This document shows, piece after piece, positions 1 through 12,191 of a DNA stretch of 64,000 nucleotides. The notes below the pieces were generated by a model. That model searched no databases. It saw only the letters and a list, made by a program, of their open reading frames with translations, and was not told the origin of the DNA. Location: positions 1 through 64,000 of the forward strand of contig JASANH010001184.1 of NCBI GenBank assembly GCA_030248295.1. Direction: 5' to 3'. Source of the stretch: Mesodorylaimus sp. YZB2_4. Taxonomy: Eukaryota; Nematoda; Enoplea; Dorylaimida; Dorylaimidae. A program made the position numbers and the translations under genes. Each line of letters starts with the position of its first letter. Position 1 is the first letter of the stretch.

Positions 1-3000
1 ACCATTACCAACCAAGCCAATTGAAGCTACAAGGGTTTCCCAGATATTGTATCGGCCTAGGGAAGCAGCGATTGCAACGAGCTTTGCCTTTGAGTATTCT
101 ATTCGCGTTTCGCAGAAGAGCTCGATATCCTCGCAGCTCCAGACGCAATCGTTCGTATCTTCTCCAACACTCACTTGCGAAGGGAGAGCTAAGTAACAAG
201 TGTTGAAATACAGAGTTGGACTCCAGACGTTGCGACAGTTATTTTCAAAGTATGTGATATTATTGGCAATTATTTCCATCGTGATAGCCTGGCCTGGTCG
301 TTCGGGTCATGAAGACTAGGAAAAAGGAGGCACAACACTCGAACTCCTCGCAAACTCGACACCACCTGGCAAGCAGACTGAACCAATTTCTAATTCTAGC
401 GACCGGGCAACATAATAAAGCAAGATGTTTGAGTAGTTAAAGTTCAGTAGGCTTCGCTCAAATTAAGGTTTTGTTAGGACTAATCGTAAGGTTTAAAAAT
501 GCGACGTTTTGACTGGTCCCATCAATTACGACTTTCGACAGCTATAAAAACGTAGGGCTAAATTTACCCGCCTTTTATTTATACGCTCTGGGTTAATTTA
601 TATTGGACCCACCGAGCAGCTGACTCTGATTGGGGTCCATTCCATCAAAAAAAGCAATGTGACCAAGCGGAAAACTAAAACCTGTGAAAGGCTGATTCTA
701 GAGCAGCTAATCAGAACTTCTCTCAGCGATCGGAGATAAAAATGGCCACAAGAGAAAATGCAGGCGATCACAGAAAAGCGGGAGGAAGTGGGAGGGTTGG
801 TGGAGGTGGTATTGACACCTTGCATGTTATGCAGCTCCCTGGGTAACAAGGCACGGTTTTCTGTAGGGTGCATATCAGGTGAACTTTCGGGGGCAGGGGA
901 CATGTTGCGAGATAGATATCCGAGAGCAAAAAAATTTTCATAGAGAGCTGAATCACTGGACGCACTTGCTGCCCCCGCATAAGACATCCTTTATTAGCCG
1001 TTTCTTCATGGATATAATGAGCCAAAAGAAAAATTTTCTCTCCCAAACATTTGCATTGGCGTAAGAGAAGATAATCTTATTTTTTGTCATAGATGAACCC
1101 TTATAATTCGCCGAGGACATTCTCCGACATTCGAGAAGATTATTCAAGCATGCTGATCATAAAAATGAAAAGCTAAACTCATTGAAAACAATTCAAAGCC
1201 AGGGACAAGATTTTAAAATGTCGTTTCAGGCAGGCAGGCTGTGCTCGGATGAGACAGCCAACTATTCGCTATACCTACGTATTCGCTCTCAGCTGATACA
1301 GATCAACTGCTTCTAGGTGCTGCAACTTTTTTGTGTTACATCCAGCACCTACACGTAAAAAGTAATCGAAATTCTTGATTGTATATGATCGGAGACTTTT
1401 GAGAGTGCTTTTGTGTGTCCAAGTACAGCCATGCAACCCACTAAGGCTACTGCACCAACTCTACCCAATGGTCACTTCCACGTGGTGAATAAAGGATTAG
1501 TGTTTCATAAAGACTTGAATGAGCTTTTTTTTAAGCTGTTGCCCCCTGTCAGGGACTCGATGAGGCATCATGTGCCAGCTTGAAGGCATCCGTTCCTGTG
1601 AAAAGCTTGGATTCAAAATTTGCTTAAATTCAAAGCATATTTAGTAAATAGGGCCAGAATACTTTGAAAAAAAACATAATCTCCAACGCTGTCACTCAGT
1701 ACCCGAGGCTACACATGCAACTGCTCATTGAATTGTATCGTCCCATGCGGCCATTGCACAGACTCAGGTTGATGACGAGTATGTGCACAATTCGTCAGCT
1801 AGGAAATTGCACTCAGGGTACTCTTCGGCCATAGCAAACCAAACAATCTTGCTTTTCGCTCCTGCAGTCTTCTGTAAATAGCCTGGTATGACGCATGGTT
1901 TTGCGTTCAGGCGTCTTGAACTTCACACTGGACTGGCCCTGTAGGTGCCTGGGAAAGAACGTGATCTTCCAGAGGGTCTGTTATATGAATTGAATCTGGA
2001 TATATGTGGTACAGACTCAAACCGAGATATATGTGGCCGGCCTAGTGATAAGAGTCAGCGCGCTAAGGTAGGAGAACGCACACCTAACCTATGCAAGAGC
2101 ACAAATCCGAAGGCATCGCAGGCGTAACCACAGGCCAGGTACACAATAAAAAACCTGGTAGGCAGTCGAAAACCGGTCGAGCAGGGACACTGATGATCGA
2201 AGAGAAAACCTAATCTGCCAAAAGTGAAGGGGTGGTATGTTATGAGAATCGCTTCGACTTTGTGAATAAAGGTATCTTGATTTTGGTCGCCGCTTGAGCG
2301 CCATTCAATGTTCGATTTGAGCACGCCGTTTCTTCGACTTACTGCGTTGAGGCATAACTGATAATGAGCAACTGCGTTGCGAGTTCCGCTAGCGCGAGTG
2401 ATCAAGAAGACCTCGCGAAGATAGTCGATTTCCCAATGAATAGTATCATTGAGCGCGAGACTGTGCCGTGGGGGGGGGCGATGGTCTGTAACCCTATACT
2501 TTGAATGTACTAAGAGTCTTTGTGTCAGCCATGCCTCAAAGATTTCCACCAAAAATTTCCGATCCATTTGTCATCGATCGAGTTCAACAATTTAATGATG
2601 GAACGGCGTTTTGCAGTCGCGATCGTAATCGATTGGCCTTGTACTTGACAGAGTTGGCGTACATGTACAGTATTTGCAAAGAAGTTACGTGCGTCTGTGA
2701 AGCCATCAAGGAAAAACTGATGAGGGACGCATCATCATTAGAAGACAATAAATATGCAGCCACGCATTGATCGAACGGTCTGAATTTTTTCCGACTGTCG
2801 TGTAGTGTTTTGTGCGTTACGATTTTGGTCTGATAGAAACGTTATGTTTTCTTTTTTGTATGCAGTTAATGAATCCTGTTGAAACCAATTGATTGAAATC
2901 GTACAAGTGGATCGAGTCAAATCTTAGCATCGATGGAGATACCGTGCACGATATCACATGACATATGCGAAATGACAGACATCTCCGTTCAACAACCGGT

Positions 3001-3640
3001 AGCCTAGTCATGTTCCAAAGGCAATAAATCTGTCACATGATGTCAGCAAACAAGATCACCTTGTAGTCGTCACTTTGTGGGACAGAATTAAAAAATGAAC
3101 CGTAAAGACGCGCGTCACACAATTCGTACAGTCTTGGGCTCGCTGGGGCAGAAACAGTAAGAATGTTCGTCGGCATAAGACGCTTAAACTTCCTCGCCAA
3201 CGCGTATACATCATGATGCACGGGAGAAAACAGTGAAATCTCACCGTATGCGTGTCCTAGATCATCAGCTTCATCATTCCACTTGATAATGCTCGCTGTT
3301 GTCGCGTTGTCTTTGTTCGGAAGATCAGTCAACGATCCCCTATCCAGAAAACCACTCGGTTATGATGAGGCTTGTGTGTTGGTCCGTGATTAAGCCGCTC
3401 TCTGTTACGCCAATCCGCTACGAATACCTTGTCATGTCTAGTAACTCTTGGCGTATTTCTGTTATGACTTATCATTTGCAACTCATGAATGCGGGGACTT
3501 ATGACTATGAAAAATACAACGAAACTGTTGAATTTCTCTGGGTTGTGATTCTGAAAGCAAGACGGCATTCAGGCTGGACAGCGGGGACCAGGCAAAAATT
3601 TGCGACCTGCGTTACTCGATTCCATGAGGATGCCATCCCA
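1..3640. other. No supported gene; unassigned short ORFs
   Basis: I see no recognisable gene family in this stretch. Two open frames have protein-like composition but no family I can name: plus strand 2531-2770 (tail of about 80 residues with several Cys) and minus strand 3033-3332 (about 99 codons, opening on TTG rather than ATG, so at best an internal exon). A run of nine G lies at 2470-2478. The remainder is AT-rich non-coding sequence without obvious repeats. Confidence 0.4.
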
Positions 3641-4029
3641 TGACACACAGTTTACACCTGGATACCGATCCATGTCACTTATTTCCGTCTGGATCTGGTT
3701 TACACCATAGAATTACGGGCGTGCACCAGTGAATTCCGTTAAAGTTCACCTGGATCCCATCCACACTATACACTTCCTTCTGCCAGTCTCTTCCGTCAGA
3801 TTACGTCCGTATTACAAGGAGGTATATGCTAGGAATCCATTCTTCCAAGCATATAGAATCCTCTGTAATCCTCTTGATTTTGCATATCTTCCACTCTTCC
3901 TCGATTTACTTCTAGCTGGAATCCAGGCAGTTCCAGACACTTCCTCCAGGTCCACGTCTGAATCCAAGCTGGATTCCAGGCGCGAACACTATTTCCAGTT
4001 GCACGTCGCCCATATTCCCTTGGCCAGTT

Positions 4030-4155
4030 TTTAGTACTACTGGGTCTCCTACTAGTGGTGAATCGGTTGATGCCCGTTTCTTTAGCGATTTGACCCAATG
4101 ATTTTCCTTGATTCCGCAGATTGACCACCAATGACCATTGTCCGACAGTGAGATG
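4030..4155 (-). pseudogene. Tc1-like transposase N-terminal HTH remnant
   Basis: The minus strand encodes a helix-turn-helix of the Tc1 type: HLTVGQWSLVVNLRNQGKSL followed by GQIAKETGIN, the usual first DNA-binding helix bundle of Tc1 transposases. The similarity stops abruptly after about 40 residues. The open frame then runs on through unrelated sequence to 3829, so no DDE catalytic domain is present. The flanking 3650-4030 is rich in short inverted segments (for example a CTGGAATCCAG-type palindrome near 3920-3980), which fits a non-autonomous derivative of a Tc1 element. What is seen is the HTH; that it is a dead internal remnant is inference. Confidence 0.55.
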
Positions 4156-4169
4156 AGGTTTTCAAGTCG

Positions 4170-5499
4170 CTATTTCGTATAAAAGCAAAACACATTTCTG
4201 AATTTCTCGTGGCTGATGGTCCTCTATACGAATCCAGATGCTATAAAAATCTAGATTAATCTGACGAAGACAATCAAGAAACAATTAAAATTTCAGGTTT
4301 GTGTGATTCAGCACAGACTCAGGTTTGTGTGATTCTGCTCAGAAATTCAGCACAGACTAAACAAACATCACTCTTTTCAACTACAGTATGCCATTTTTAT
4401 CGCTGTGCGTTGCAAAATGAAATCGCAAAACTGCAAAAAAGTCGGAGAAATCCGCTTTTTGTTGTGTGTGTGTGTGTGATTTTTTGTTCCCCGCTGTATA
4501 CTGTGCAGCGACGAAGCGCAACAGCGAGAGAAGCGCGAAAACGAGAATTATATCACTTTAGCATTAGGTGAAAAGCAGTAGAGGAGAAGCAACACTTTTC
4601 TGCTCGTCGTTCTTTATATAAATAGTATTTGGCCAGAAGAATAACTATGTTCAGCCTATACTGCACTTTCGAAGGATACAGCGGTTGGATAAACCGAAGA
4701 TTAGATGTTCTAGGGTTCATACAAGGTCGACTTGCTTATTTCGCTCGAATCGAGTATCTCACGCCACACAGTCATGGACCATGGTCACAAAACTAGCATG
4801 TGCTGGACGTCATCGTTTTGTCCGCTCCGCAAGCGTTACATTCACTTGATGCTTTCATACCACATTGATGCTGTTTAGCTAGGGATGCCAAGATTCTGTG
4901 CAGAACTTTGAAAATTAAAAAAATCTTATCTTTTCAGCCATCCCCAGGTCCATCGGCAATTCGTGGCCCCTGCCATTCCTCCACTGGCGGGTATAAAGTA
5001 CACGAGAACTTTTGGTTAATGCTGGCAAACTATTGGCAAACTAGAGCAAACTAATTGTTTGCTCTAACTTTCCAACGCGACGCAAGTAACTTTTGCTCAC
5101 AATTAATTAAGCGAATACTTATTCTCCGTTGCCGAACCCGTCTAAGCATTTTCTTAGTTGAGTAATACTGAGCTGACTGAGCACATGCTCATAGCCCGAG
5201 CACTAACTAAGCTTAGTAGAACTGGCCCCTGGGCATTAGGCACTGACCACTACTGACCACTTGGCCAGATGCCCCTAATATTTTTCAGAGCGCTTTCTTT
5301 TACTCCTAGAAAAAGATCGCAAGTTTTAGTTTTGCCGAATCGCATTTTTTTCTTCGATACAAGATTGCCTTCCTAGATTCGGCAAATGTTTGGAGTTGGA
5401 CGACAGATATATTAGTGAGGAGTACGAATAACCGTTTTTATACTAAAATTAAAGTCGTGCTTGCAGTCATATGCAGTATGAGCAGCATTTTTAAGCTGG
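4170..5499. other. Non-coding; short tandem and palindromic sequence
   Basis: No gene recognised. A 26-27 bp unit (caggtttgtgtgattc...) is repeated in tandem near 4294-4345. A short TG run lies at 4461-4478. A perfect 9-bp palindrome, agagcaaac / gtttgctct, occupies 5043-5065. The segment 5190-5232 ends in ggcccc and resembles the ends of the Harbinger-type elements elsewhere in the window, but no partner end was found. Confidence 0.4.
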
Positions 5500-5627
5500 A
5501 AGTATAGTTCGATGCGATGCGTCAAATAAGCTTGCGATGCGACGTTTTAGGCACCTTTTTACATTGTCAGTTGACCCAAAAGTGCCGCATCGCAAGCTTA
5601 TTTGACGCATCGCATCGAACTATACTT
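5500..5627. mobile_element. Hairpin MITE with perfect 42-bp arms
   Basis: Positions 5500-5541 and 5586-5627 are exact reverse complements over 42 bp, starting aagtatagttcgatgcgatg. The 44-nt loop contains a further shorter complementary pair (ggcacctttt against aaaagtgcc). The whole can fold into a nearly continuous hairpin of about 128 nt. There is no coding capacity. Size and structure fit a miniature inverted-repeat element of foldback type. I could not define a clear target-site duplication. The lack of any mismatch between the arms suggests recent insertion or ongoing arm conversion. Confidence 0.65.
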
Positions 5628-7396
5628 TGGGCTTTACATTATCAGCTTGAGGATCCGCGATGAGCAGTGTGGCAAAGCATTGAGATGGTCGCTGCTTATC
5701 ATGGGGAACGACCTTTCGGAAAAAGTTCATGCGTTATTGATTGCTGAAAAAATTTTCAAGTACTTTTTCACGTGATCCGATCCGATCCGACAAAACCCCA
5801 TCCAATGTAGTCGTGAGTCCCTTCCTGACTAATGTCTGAGTATGATACAAGGACGCTGGTGCTGGCACATGATGTCCCCTCGCGAAGGGTCTCCTAATGG
5901 CGAGGCGACGCACACAGGCAAACTGCCAAGAGAGTTCTGGTCACCTCATCGCCTCGCTAATAATAACATGACTACTGGGCGCCCATAGGCAAAACAGGTA
6001 GGAGTGGAGATGGGAAATGGGGCGGCACGGGGTATGACTCGAAGAATTTTTCTGATAAAAATATAACAAACAGTAGATGACAAAGTTTTTCTCAGGGCCT
6101 ACTTCAGAACGTTTATAAAACTCGCAAAATTTAAGCCAGATCTTCGGGAGGACACCAAAAATTTGCAGGAGCTGGCCAAAGCTTTCCTAGAATAATTCTT
6201 ATTTATGTACCCTCCTGAACGGAAAGTCCTAACCCAAATCTCGAATTTGCATGATATAGGTGGTTTTTAAAAACATTGATTGACAAATTATCAGCCTCTT
6301 TTCCGTTTAAGCCCCGCCTTTAGCTTAAAGTGAAATCGTAGCAGCCATGCGCCTACACGAACAAGAGCATAAATGCATTTCTTCACTTCGCAAAAGAGCC
6401 TAGTTTTAAAAGCGGGTGCGAAGAATATTCCTGTTAGTCCAGATCTTTTTTCGAAACCATGGCTGCTAGTTGCGTTTTCCACACTCGCCTAGATTGGTCC
6501 CGCAGCGCATACTCGTAGCTCCAAGGCGCTCTGTTGTAGTCTTTCTGAACATGCACCAGTAAATTTCTACATAACTAAAAAATATGACACCTTCTTATTT
6601 TCTTGTTGCGGTATCTATGACGTAAGCGGGGTGAATAGCACTAATTTATTTAGTTTTTATGCGAATCAGTTTAGCCTTTTCGTTTTATTCCTTTGTACCG
6701 TTTATATATTGACGTTCTTTTGTTATTCGGCGCGCGAGGAAGTTCAAATTACAATCAAAAATGCGCATCGAGCTCCTGCTCTTCGAGGTTTTTGTTATGA
6801 TGATCATCGTGAAATTCGACCTCTTGGATGTTTAGCTTGCATTGTCGGAGAAGTACAAATCTGTTCCAGTATGAATGAATAGGGTTTAGAAGACGCGTGT
6901 ACTGATGAGAAAATATGTCATGAAACTAATTTTTGCAATGCTAAATGCATGCAACCTGGAGCAGGAACAGACAGAATTTATTGAAGCTGTAGCTTCTTTC
7001 TGCTTTTGCTTTTTTCGAAGAATTTCCAAGTGGAACTAAAAAGACGAGCAGATTAAAAAAGGTGATATCCCGCTTATATCCCTCTGCGTGAAGAGCAACT
7101 AAATTCCACCAGTTCGCGCCCATCATTACACCATTTTTAGTATTATGTGTGTTGTGTTTTATGTTTTTTGTGCTCCTAGTGCGCATATGCGTTTGCACAA
7201 GAATGAAATACATATGTTGATGATGATGACACCATGCGCGGACAGGATATTACATTGACATCAAAATTTCACTAAAACTTGGGCCTACCGTCTTCAGCTT
7301 CTTCCAATGTCAATTTCCTTCACCTTTCTACCTGATAAGATAACAGAGCTCTGAGCCTACACTTATGCATAGCAGACGCAAGCGCCATACCTTCTT
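5628..7396. other. No supported gene; one hydrophobic open stretch
   Basis: No known family. Plus strand 6631-6882 is an open frame without an early ATG. It encodes one strongly hydrophobic segment (FSLFVLFLCTVYILTFFCYS) followed by a Cys-containing tail ending in SSMNE. It could be an exon of a single-pass membrane protein or chance. The sequence gatccgatccgatccg near 5776-5792 is a short tandem. Confidence 0.3.
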
Positions 7397-7477
7397 TTGC
7401 TGTCGACTTTCTGCTTATCGTTAGCCTCTGCCCACTGTTTGACGCAGTTTCGTACCAACTTGATTTGGCTTCCGAAA

Positions 7478-7765
7478 ATGACTGAGGTCAACTTGAAACA
7501 ACAAATCGAAATTTTTGATTATTTCGGGGCATTGGCAGTGTTTTTGATATTTTTTTCAGTGGTATTTTTGCTGTCCTGCACCTGCATTTTCTGGTTTTGT
7601 GTGGGTGAAGTGGAGAAAGAAACGATTTTTACAAAGGTAAAGCAATTCTGTTTAAAAGCAAATGAAGTGGCTGCTAAACCTGTTGAGCCATATCTTACAG
7701 ATTCGTATAGTACCTGGCCATCGTCGCGCCAAATACAGTGTGGCCCAGCAGCAACAAACTTTTGA
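7478..7765 (+). CDS. Putative small single-pass membrane protein, unknown
   Basis: An ATG-initiated frame of about 95 residues beginning MTEVNLKQQ. Residues about 15-40 form a strong transmembrane segment (YFGALAVFLIFFSVVFLLSC), followed by aromatic and Cys residues (TCIFWFC), then a charged, Lys-containing tail ending in CGPAATNF. I do not recognise a family. The frame also runs further upstream from 7397. No promoter, intron or neighbour supports expression. It could be a real intronless gene, one exon of a larger gene, or chance. Composition is more protein-like than its surroundings, but confidence is low. Confidence 0.25.
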   Translation: MTEVNLKQQIEIFDYFGALAVFLIFFSVVFLLSCTCIFWFCVGEVEKETIFTKVKQFCLKANEVAAKPVEPYLTDSYSTWPSSRQIQCGPAATNF

Positions 7766-7845
7766 TCAACATCAAAAGAAAAGATCTGCCTATCAAAACT
7801 GAAACCATCTGATGCTATAGTGCTTCGTATTGTTACGCTAGTCAT

Positions 7846-9779
7846 TCACCGAATTATGGCTTGATATGCGATATTTGCTTGAGCCTTTTTTACGTCCACT
7901 TTGTAAAAATAAGACTATAAAAGCATTTATCAGCAAAAGCTATCCCAAAATTTATTAATCATTGAAAATGTTAGCGAAAGTTATGACACAGGTGGTTGTT
8001 ATCCCTAGATCCACCTAATATGTACTGTACTATCTTCGAACTTCCCATGAAAAGAGAAGCCACCATTTGTTGTTCCCTACAGGTTTTTTAACAAATTTTT
8101 GTCGGTGGGCCACACGTCGCCCTTGATAGTCTTGCCAATAACCAGCCAGCAGTAGTTGTGATAAGCATTGCCGACCAGCTTTTCTGGCAGCTTTCAGCGA
8201 TATCTGTCCACTGGGAGCATTTACGCACGAGTGCGTTCTGCGCCAGCTCACGACCGGATTGGATTCGATCGGTCCAGAAAATCGCCATCCGAAAATTCGG
8301 ATTTATTCATCCGATCTGAACTTGTCCGATCCGACATTCCAAAGCAAAAGTATTTGCAATCTTCGTTGGCACAACTAACTACCGCGCCGTTTTTCTCAAG
8401 CCACCCTAGTGGGTGTAACGAATGAGATGAGATCAATAGTCTGCATTGATTCTTTCGCTGTTCTGCTCATAATTAGAGTTACAATAGCTTTTAATTATTA
8501 TTATTTAGGGCCACAGAAAACATGGATGAGCCGGAAGGGAACATCGCAAACCGTCAAGTCAAAATTTCCAAAACCGAAACTGTAATTTTTTTACTGTTTC
8601 AAGGTGCAAAAGAAAGCTCTCCGCAAAATTTCAGAGGCGACTGGCCAACTGATTCAGCAGTGCTGGTGGCCTGAAGTTCTGAGAATTTTTGAATAATTGA
8701 ATGGTGAAGAAACCCGAGCGTTGAGATAAACTCGCAAGTTTTTTTTCAAACTCGCTTTCAGGTTTTAGGCTTCGTGTGTGACCTTCCAACACTCAGGCTT
8801 CAAGTATTTTTCTCAAGGAACCCAAAAAAACCACAAATTTAAAAAAATTGAGAAAATCAAGAAGGCGACACGATTGAGCAAATGCGCAGATCAGTCGCAT
8901 TCTAATCGCCTTCCTTCTGTTGCTAGAGGGAGGCAAACCGTGAATAGGGTATTGTATCTATAAAAGTATTTTCGTCGTTTCGCTCGCTAACTTAGATTGT
9001 TTCGGAGTGACACTTGGCCAAGTACGAACATTATCTTTCTGAGGTCTTATCACTAGAAACAAAGAGATTTTAGATACAAAAAACCGAAAAACCGAACGAC
9101 AACAAACAGAAAGGTTGGAAGCAACTCGTTGTAACCTGAGTAATGGATGACGGTTTTTGCTGCCACCAAAGGCCTTTTTCACGCTTATTTACGTGACCAA
9201 TATTGGGAAGCTGAAAGCGAGTGTTCAAGCCGAATGTGAGGTTAAAGTTGAAGAAGTTGCTTTCTTTAAAATCATCGAATGAACTGATTTTAACCAATTG
9301 ATCTAACATGTGCCAGCCAGCATTCTGCTGTATGTGGGGCTGTGTTTATTGATGCAATTGTGTATTCGTATACTCGATTATACTTACTTTGTATGTTTTG
9401 CACAACGCCAACGTAATTTCGATTACCAGGTGACTTTGCCAACATCACCTCAGTCTCTCTTGCTACTGTCACCATGAAAGAGGAGTGCATGGGACTTTCG
9501 TCGATGACGACGCTTAAATTCGGTCAGTTAGCTGTGTTAATGAGCATTATAATCTAAATGCACGCGCGCGCGCTTTCCAAAACTGTTAGCTATGCGCAGC
9601 AAGCTCCTAGCACCGTGTTCATTCAAACTGCCACGAGGGAAACAGTCCCTTCACGACGATGTCATTGCTACAGGATTCCCGTAGCAACCAGCACCCTTGC
9701 TTCGGTGTTTTCATATTAAATACACTGACGAGAAAGCCAGACCGCAGTGATGTTTCCGACTTTGGTAGCATGAGCCACC
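7846..9779. other. No supported gene
   Basis: AT-rich sequence with only short, shadow-like frames. A patch of gatcgg/ccgatc-type words lies at 8251-8340, similar in flavour to 5776 and 10705, but too short and diverged to define a repeat. An alternating CG/CA run lies at 9558-9572. Nothing else was seen. Confidence 0.4.
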
Positions 9780-11797
9780 ATGAGCCACCGACATCAACTG
9801 TTCACGAAAACCCTAAAAGGAAAGAAGCGCACCCGAACGACCACTGTTGGACGTACTCAGCGAAGAAATAGGGAAACACAACCAGCTCAAGAATCAACAT
9901 CTTCAAGGTGGCAATCAGTGGAAACAACTGCAATGACTGAACTCGCCAGAGATTATCTGAGCACCAGCGAGCCAGATACGAGTATAGGCGAAGATCAGCA
10001 GGAGAGCCCCGGGTTGGACGAAATTGGTGAACTGGCATCAAAAATCACCATCGCCGGCATTTAAGACGCTTATAAGGCGAAAAGTAAAGGAGAACGACAT
10101 CTGTTCATAACAGCCATCATTTCTGGCCTAGTCGCTATGACGTATTCATCATACTGTGTCGGACAGCGATATGCGAAGCATTATTAACACAGCGAAGAAG
10201 CAGCGAACAGCGAAGAAGGAACAAGCATTATTAATGGAGCTTCAGTGGCTGGCGCGACCGCGCCATTCCCAAATATCAGCATCTGTCTGCCCCAAATAAG
10301 ATACCGTAGCCTTAATAATTACTGGTACTTTCCCGATAATATCCTCCGTCGAATGCGCAGAGTCGGGCTAACTGAAGACAATGTGACAGATTTTCCAGGC
10401 AGCACATCCATCAATGAACTAGCTTCTAGCGACAATTCACTGCTAACAACAGTGGCTTTGAAGGTAGCGGAGGCATCAGCGAAGAACCTCACGAACCCAG
10501 TTCAGTTATTCCTGAAAATAATTTCCAGACTTTGTCCAGAACTTGTCAGCATTGACTTTGTCAGCATTCAGTCCCACTTTATGCTATGCTTATCTCTTAC
10601 CTGTGTCCCATGGAGTAGACTGACAGAGAGTGACAGCGAGGAAACATAGCAGGTTGGCGAGGACACAGTGCCAAGTACGTCATCCCCATCTATCTAAAAT
10701 TTTTTGAAGCGGATCGGATGGATCGGATCAGTCAATGCTGCCCTTGGACCAGGTGAGAATGACCCAAAGAGCAAACGTTTTAAAGCCCCCATTGAAACAT
10801 GGCATTTGCATGGCAACTGAATAATAAAACAACAAGATCGCGAACTATTTGAAGCATATTTCATATCTTCTAAAAGATTGTGCGCGAGATAGAGAGTATT
10901 CTTTGGGTGCGACCCTTAGCCATGTCTTTCCTATCGAAAGACAGGATGATCCCTATAAGAATTTCATTATGGGTGTCGCCCAGGCCTTGCCTCCGAATCA
11001 CTTCCCCGATGGTGTACCCGACTGGTACCCATTGTCCGAATTCCGAATGGCTACTACCGACACGCGCTGGCTGCCCTCTCTGGCATACAGTACTGTTGGT
11101 CTGCTTGATTTAGCCACAGCCACTTGCGTTTTGAATCAGCATTATGCGCTTGGCCCCGATGGTCCGCCGTTGTGGTTCACTGCCACTGTCTGTCGAACAG
11201 TGCGTCAATTGCCAATGCCTCCCGCATTGCTTGCCGCCATGGCTGTTTCCAAGCCATCTGTGCCCGCTTGTCGTACGTGCCAGCAACCCTGGTGCTTCAT
11301 GTCCGCCGTTTCGGGTTATTTCGCTCCGTACGACCCGAAGAAGCGACGGTCGCGTTGAGTGCTTTGTTATGCGCTCAGCGTACCTTGCAAGATTTGCACA
11401 TGCGGCGTCTATTGATTTTGCAGTCTTGCACGACCAGGAACCTCGCTGGTTCGGAGGTCCCTGGCTTACCTGGCTATTTCGCGTAGCCCTAAGCGGCGAT
11501 GCGTCCATTGACCTTGCCGTCACCGCTGGCTGCGCCTACGCCTTCTGTCGTTACTCCCGCATTACCGTCGTCATCGTCTCAACCTGCCCCAGCTGCGCCT
11601 ACCCCAGCTGCGCCTGCCCCTACCGGGCCGGGCGCAGCTGGGGTAGGCCGTGTCAGGCTACTAGGTTCAGCTTCCCTACTCCCGTATACTATCCCTCCCT
11701 GCTCGTGTATTTGTGTACGACCGATCTGTCGTGGAGGTGTCCGCTTCCCGGCGTAGTAAACCTTGTGCATTGCTATTGTCTGGGTATTTGGACCGCG
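9780..11797 (+). other. Unassigned ORFs upstream of the capsid cassette
   Basis: Three plus-strand frames occur: 9780-10064 (Ser/Thr/Arg-rich, about 94 codons), 10245-10649 (opens on GTG) and 10849-11358 (opens on TTG). None matches a family I know. Because they precede the Polinton-type genes on the same strand they may be decayed genes of that element, but no ATPase, DNA polymerase B or integrase motif was found. Around 11560-11650 the sequence is GC-rich with repeated ccagctgcgcct units coding for Pro/Ala-rich peptide. Confidence 0.25.
11598..11647. repeat. GC-rich hairpin, perfect 17-bp arms
   Basis: Arms 11598-11614 (cctaccccagctgcgcc) and 11631-11647 are perfect reverse complements, separated by 16 nt. 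The left arm also belongs to a short direct repeat of ccagctgcgcct units. It sits between unassigned frames and the basic capsid-associated ORF. Function unknown; it could be a transcript structure or simply a by-product of the repeat. Confidence 0.5.
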
Positions 11798-11810
11798 CAG
11801 TGAGTGATTC

Positions 11811-12185
11811 GTACCTGCAGAGACCCGTGTAGGCTACCCCACCCGCGCAAGTGGTGGAACTCACATACCAGTGCTGAAACAAGCAGCTAAAACTACAGCG
11901 AGACGCGTGGGCAAGCAGGCGCTCTCAGCTATTGGACAAGTGGCTGCTGATGTATCGAGTGGAAAGGACTTCAAGGAATCATTGCTCAGTCGAGGCAAAG
12001 AGGCGGCATCGAATGTTCTGAATGAAACAGCTGCAAACGGATTCCAAAACGGCAATGGATTAGGTGTTAGACCACTCACGATCAGAACAACTATTAGATT
12101 GCCTATAAAAAGGAAAGCTAAATCAAGAAAGAACAGTGCAGTGAAAAGGCGTCGCCTAGTAAAGTCGGATATCTTCAGTCAATAA
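11811..12185 (+). pseudogene. Polinton small basic structural protein (PX-like), 5' end lost
   Basis: A short, Lys/Arg-rich protein directly upstream of the capsid gene. From 11871 it reads Ala/Lys-rich helix (LKQAAKTTARRVGKQALSAI), then a polar region with a repeated AAS/AAN pattern, and ends in a basic stretch (KRRRLVKSDIF) just before the stop. Polintons and adintoviruses carry a small basic protein of this kind, thought to be an internal or minor virion component, next to the major capsid gene. Here the frame opens after a TGA at 11805-11807 without an ATG and lacks the Gly/hydrophobic N-terminus such proteins usually have, so the start is missing or frameshifted. Only 6 bp separate it from the capsid ORF. 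Identification rests on composition and position more than on a diagnostic motif. Confidence 0.5.
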
Positions 12186-12191
12186 AACAGA

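Noticed and set aside
2055..2567. 170-codon minus-strand ORF
   Set aside because: No domain recognised and it spans a G-run; composition does not look protein-like.
5043..5065. 9-bp palindrome as an operator or MITE
   Set aside because: Too short and isolated to interpret.
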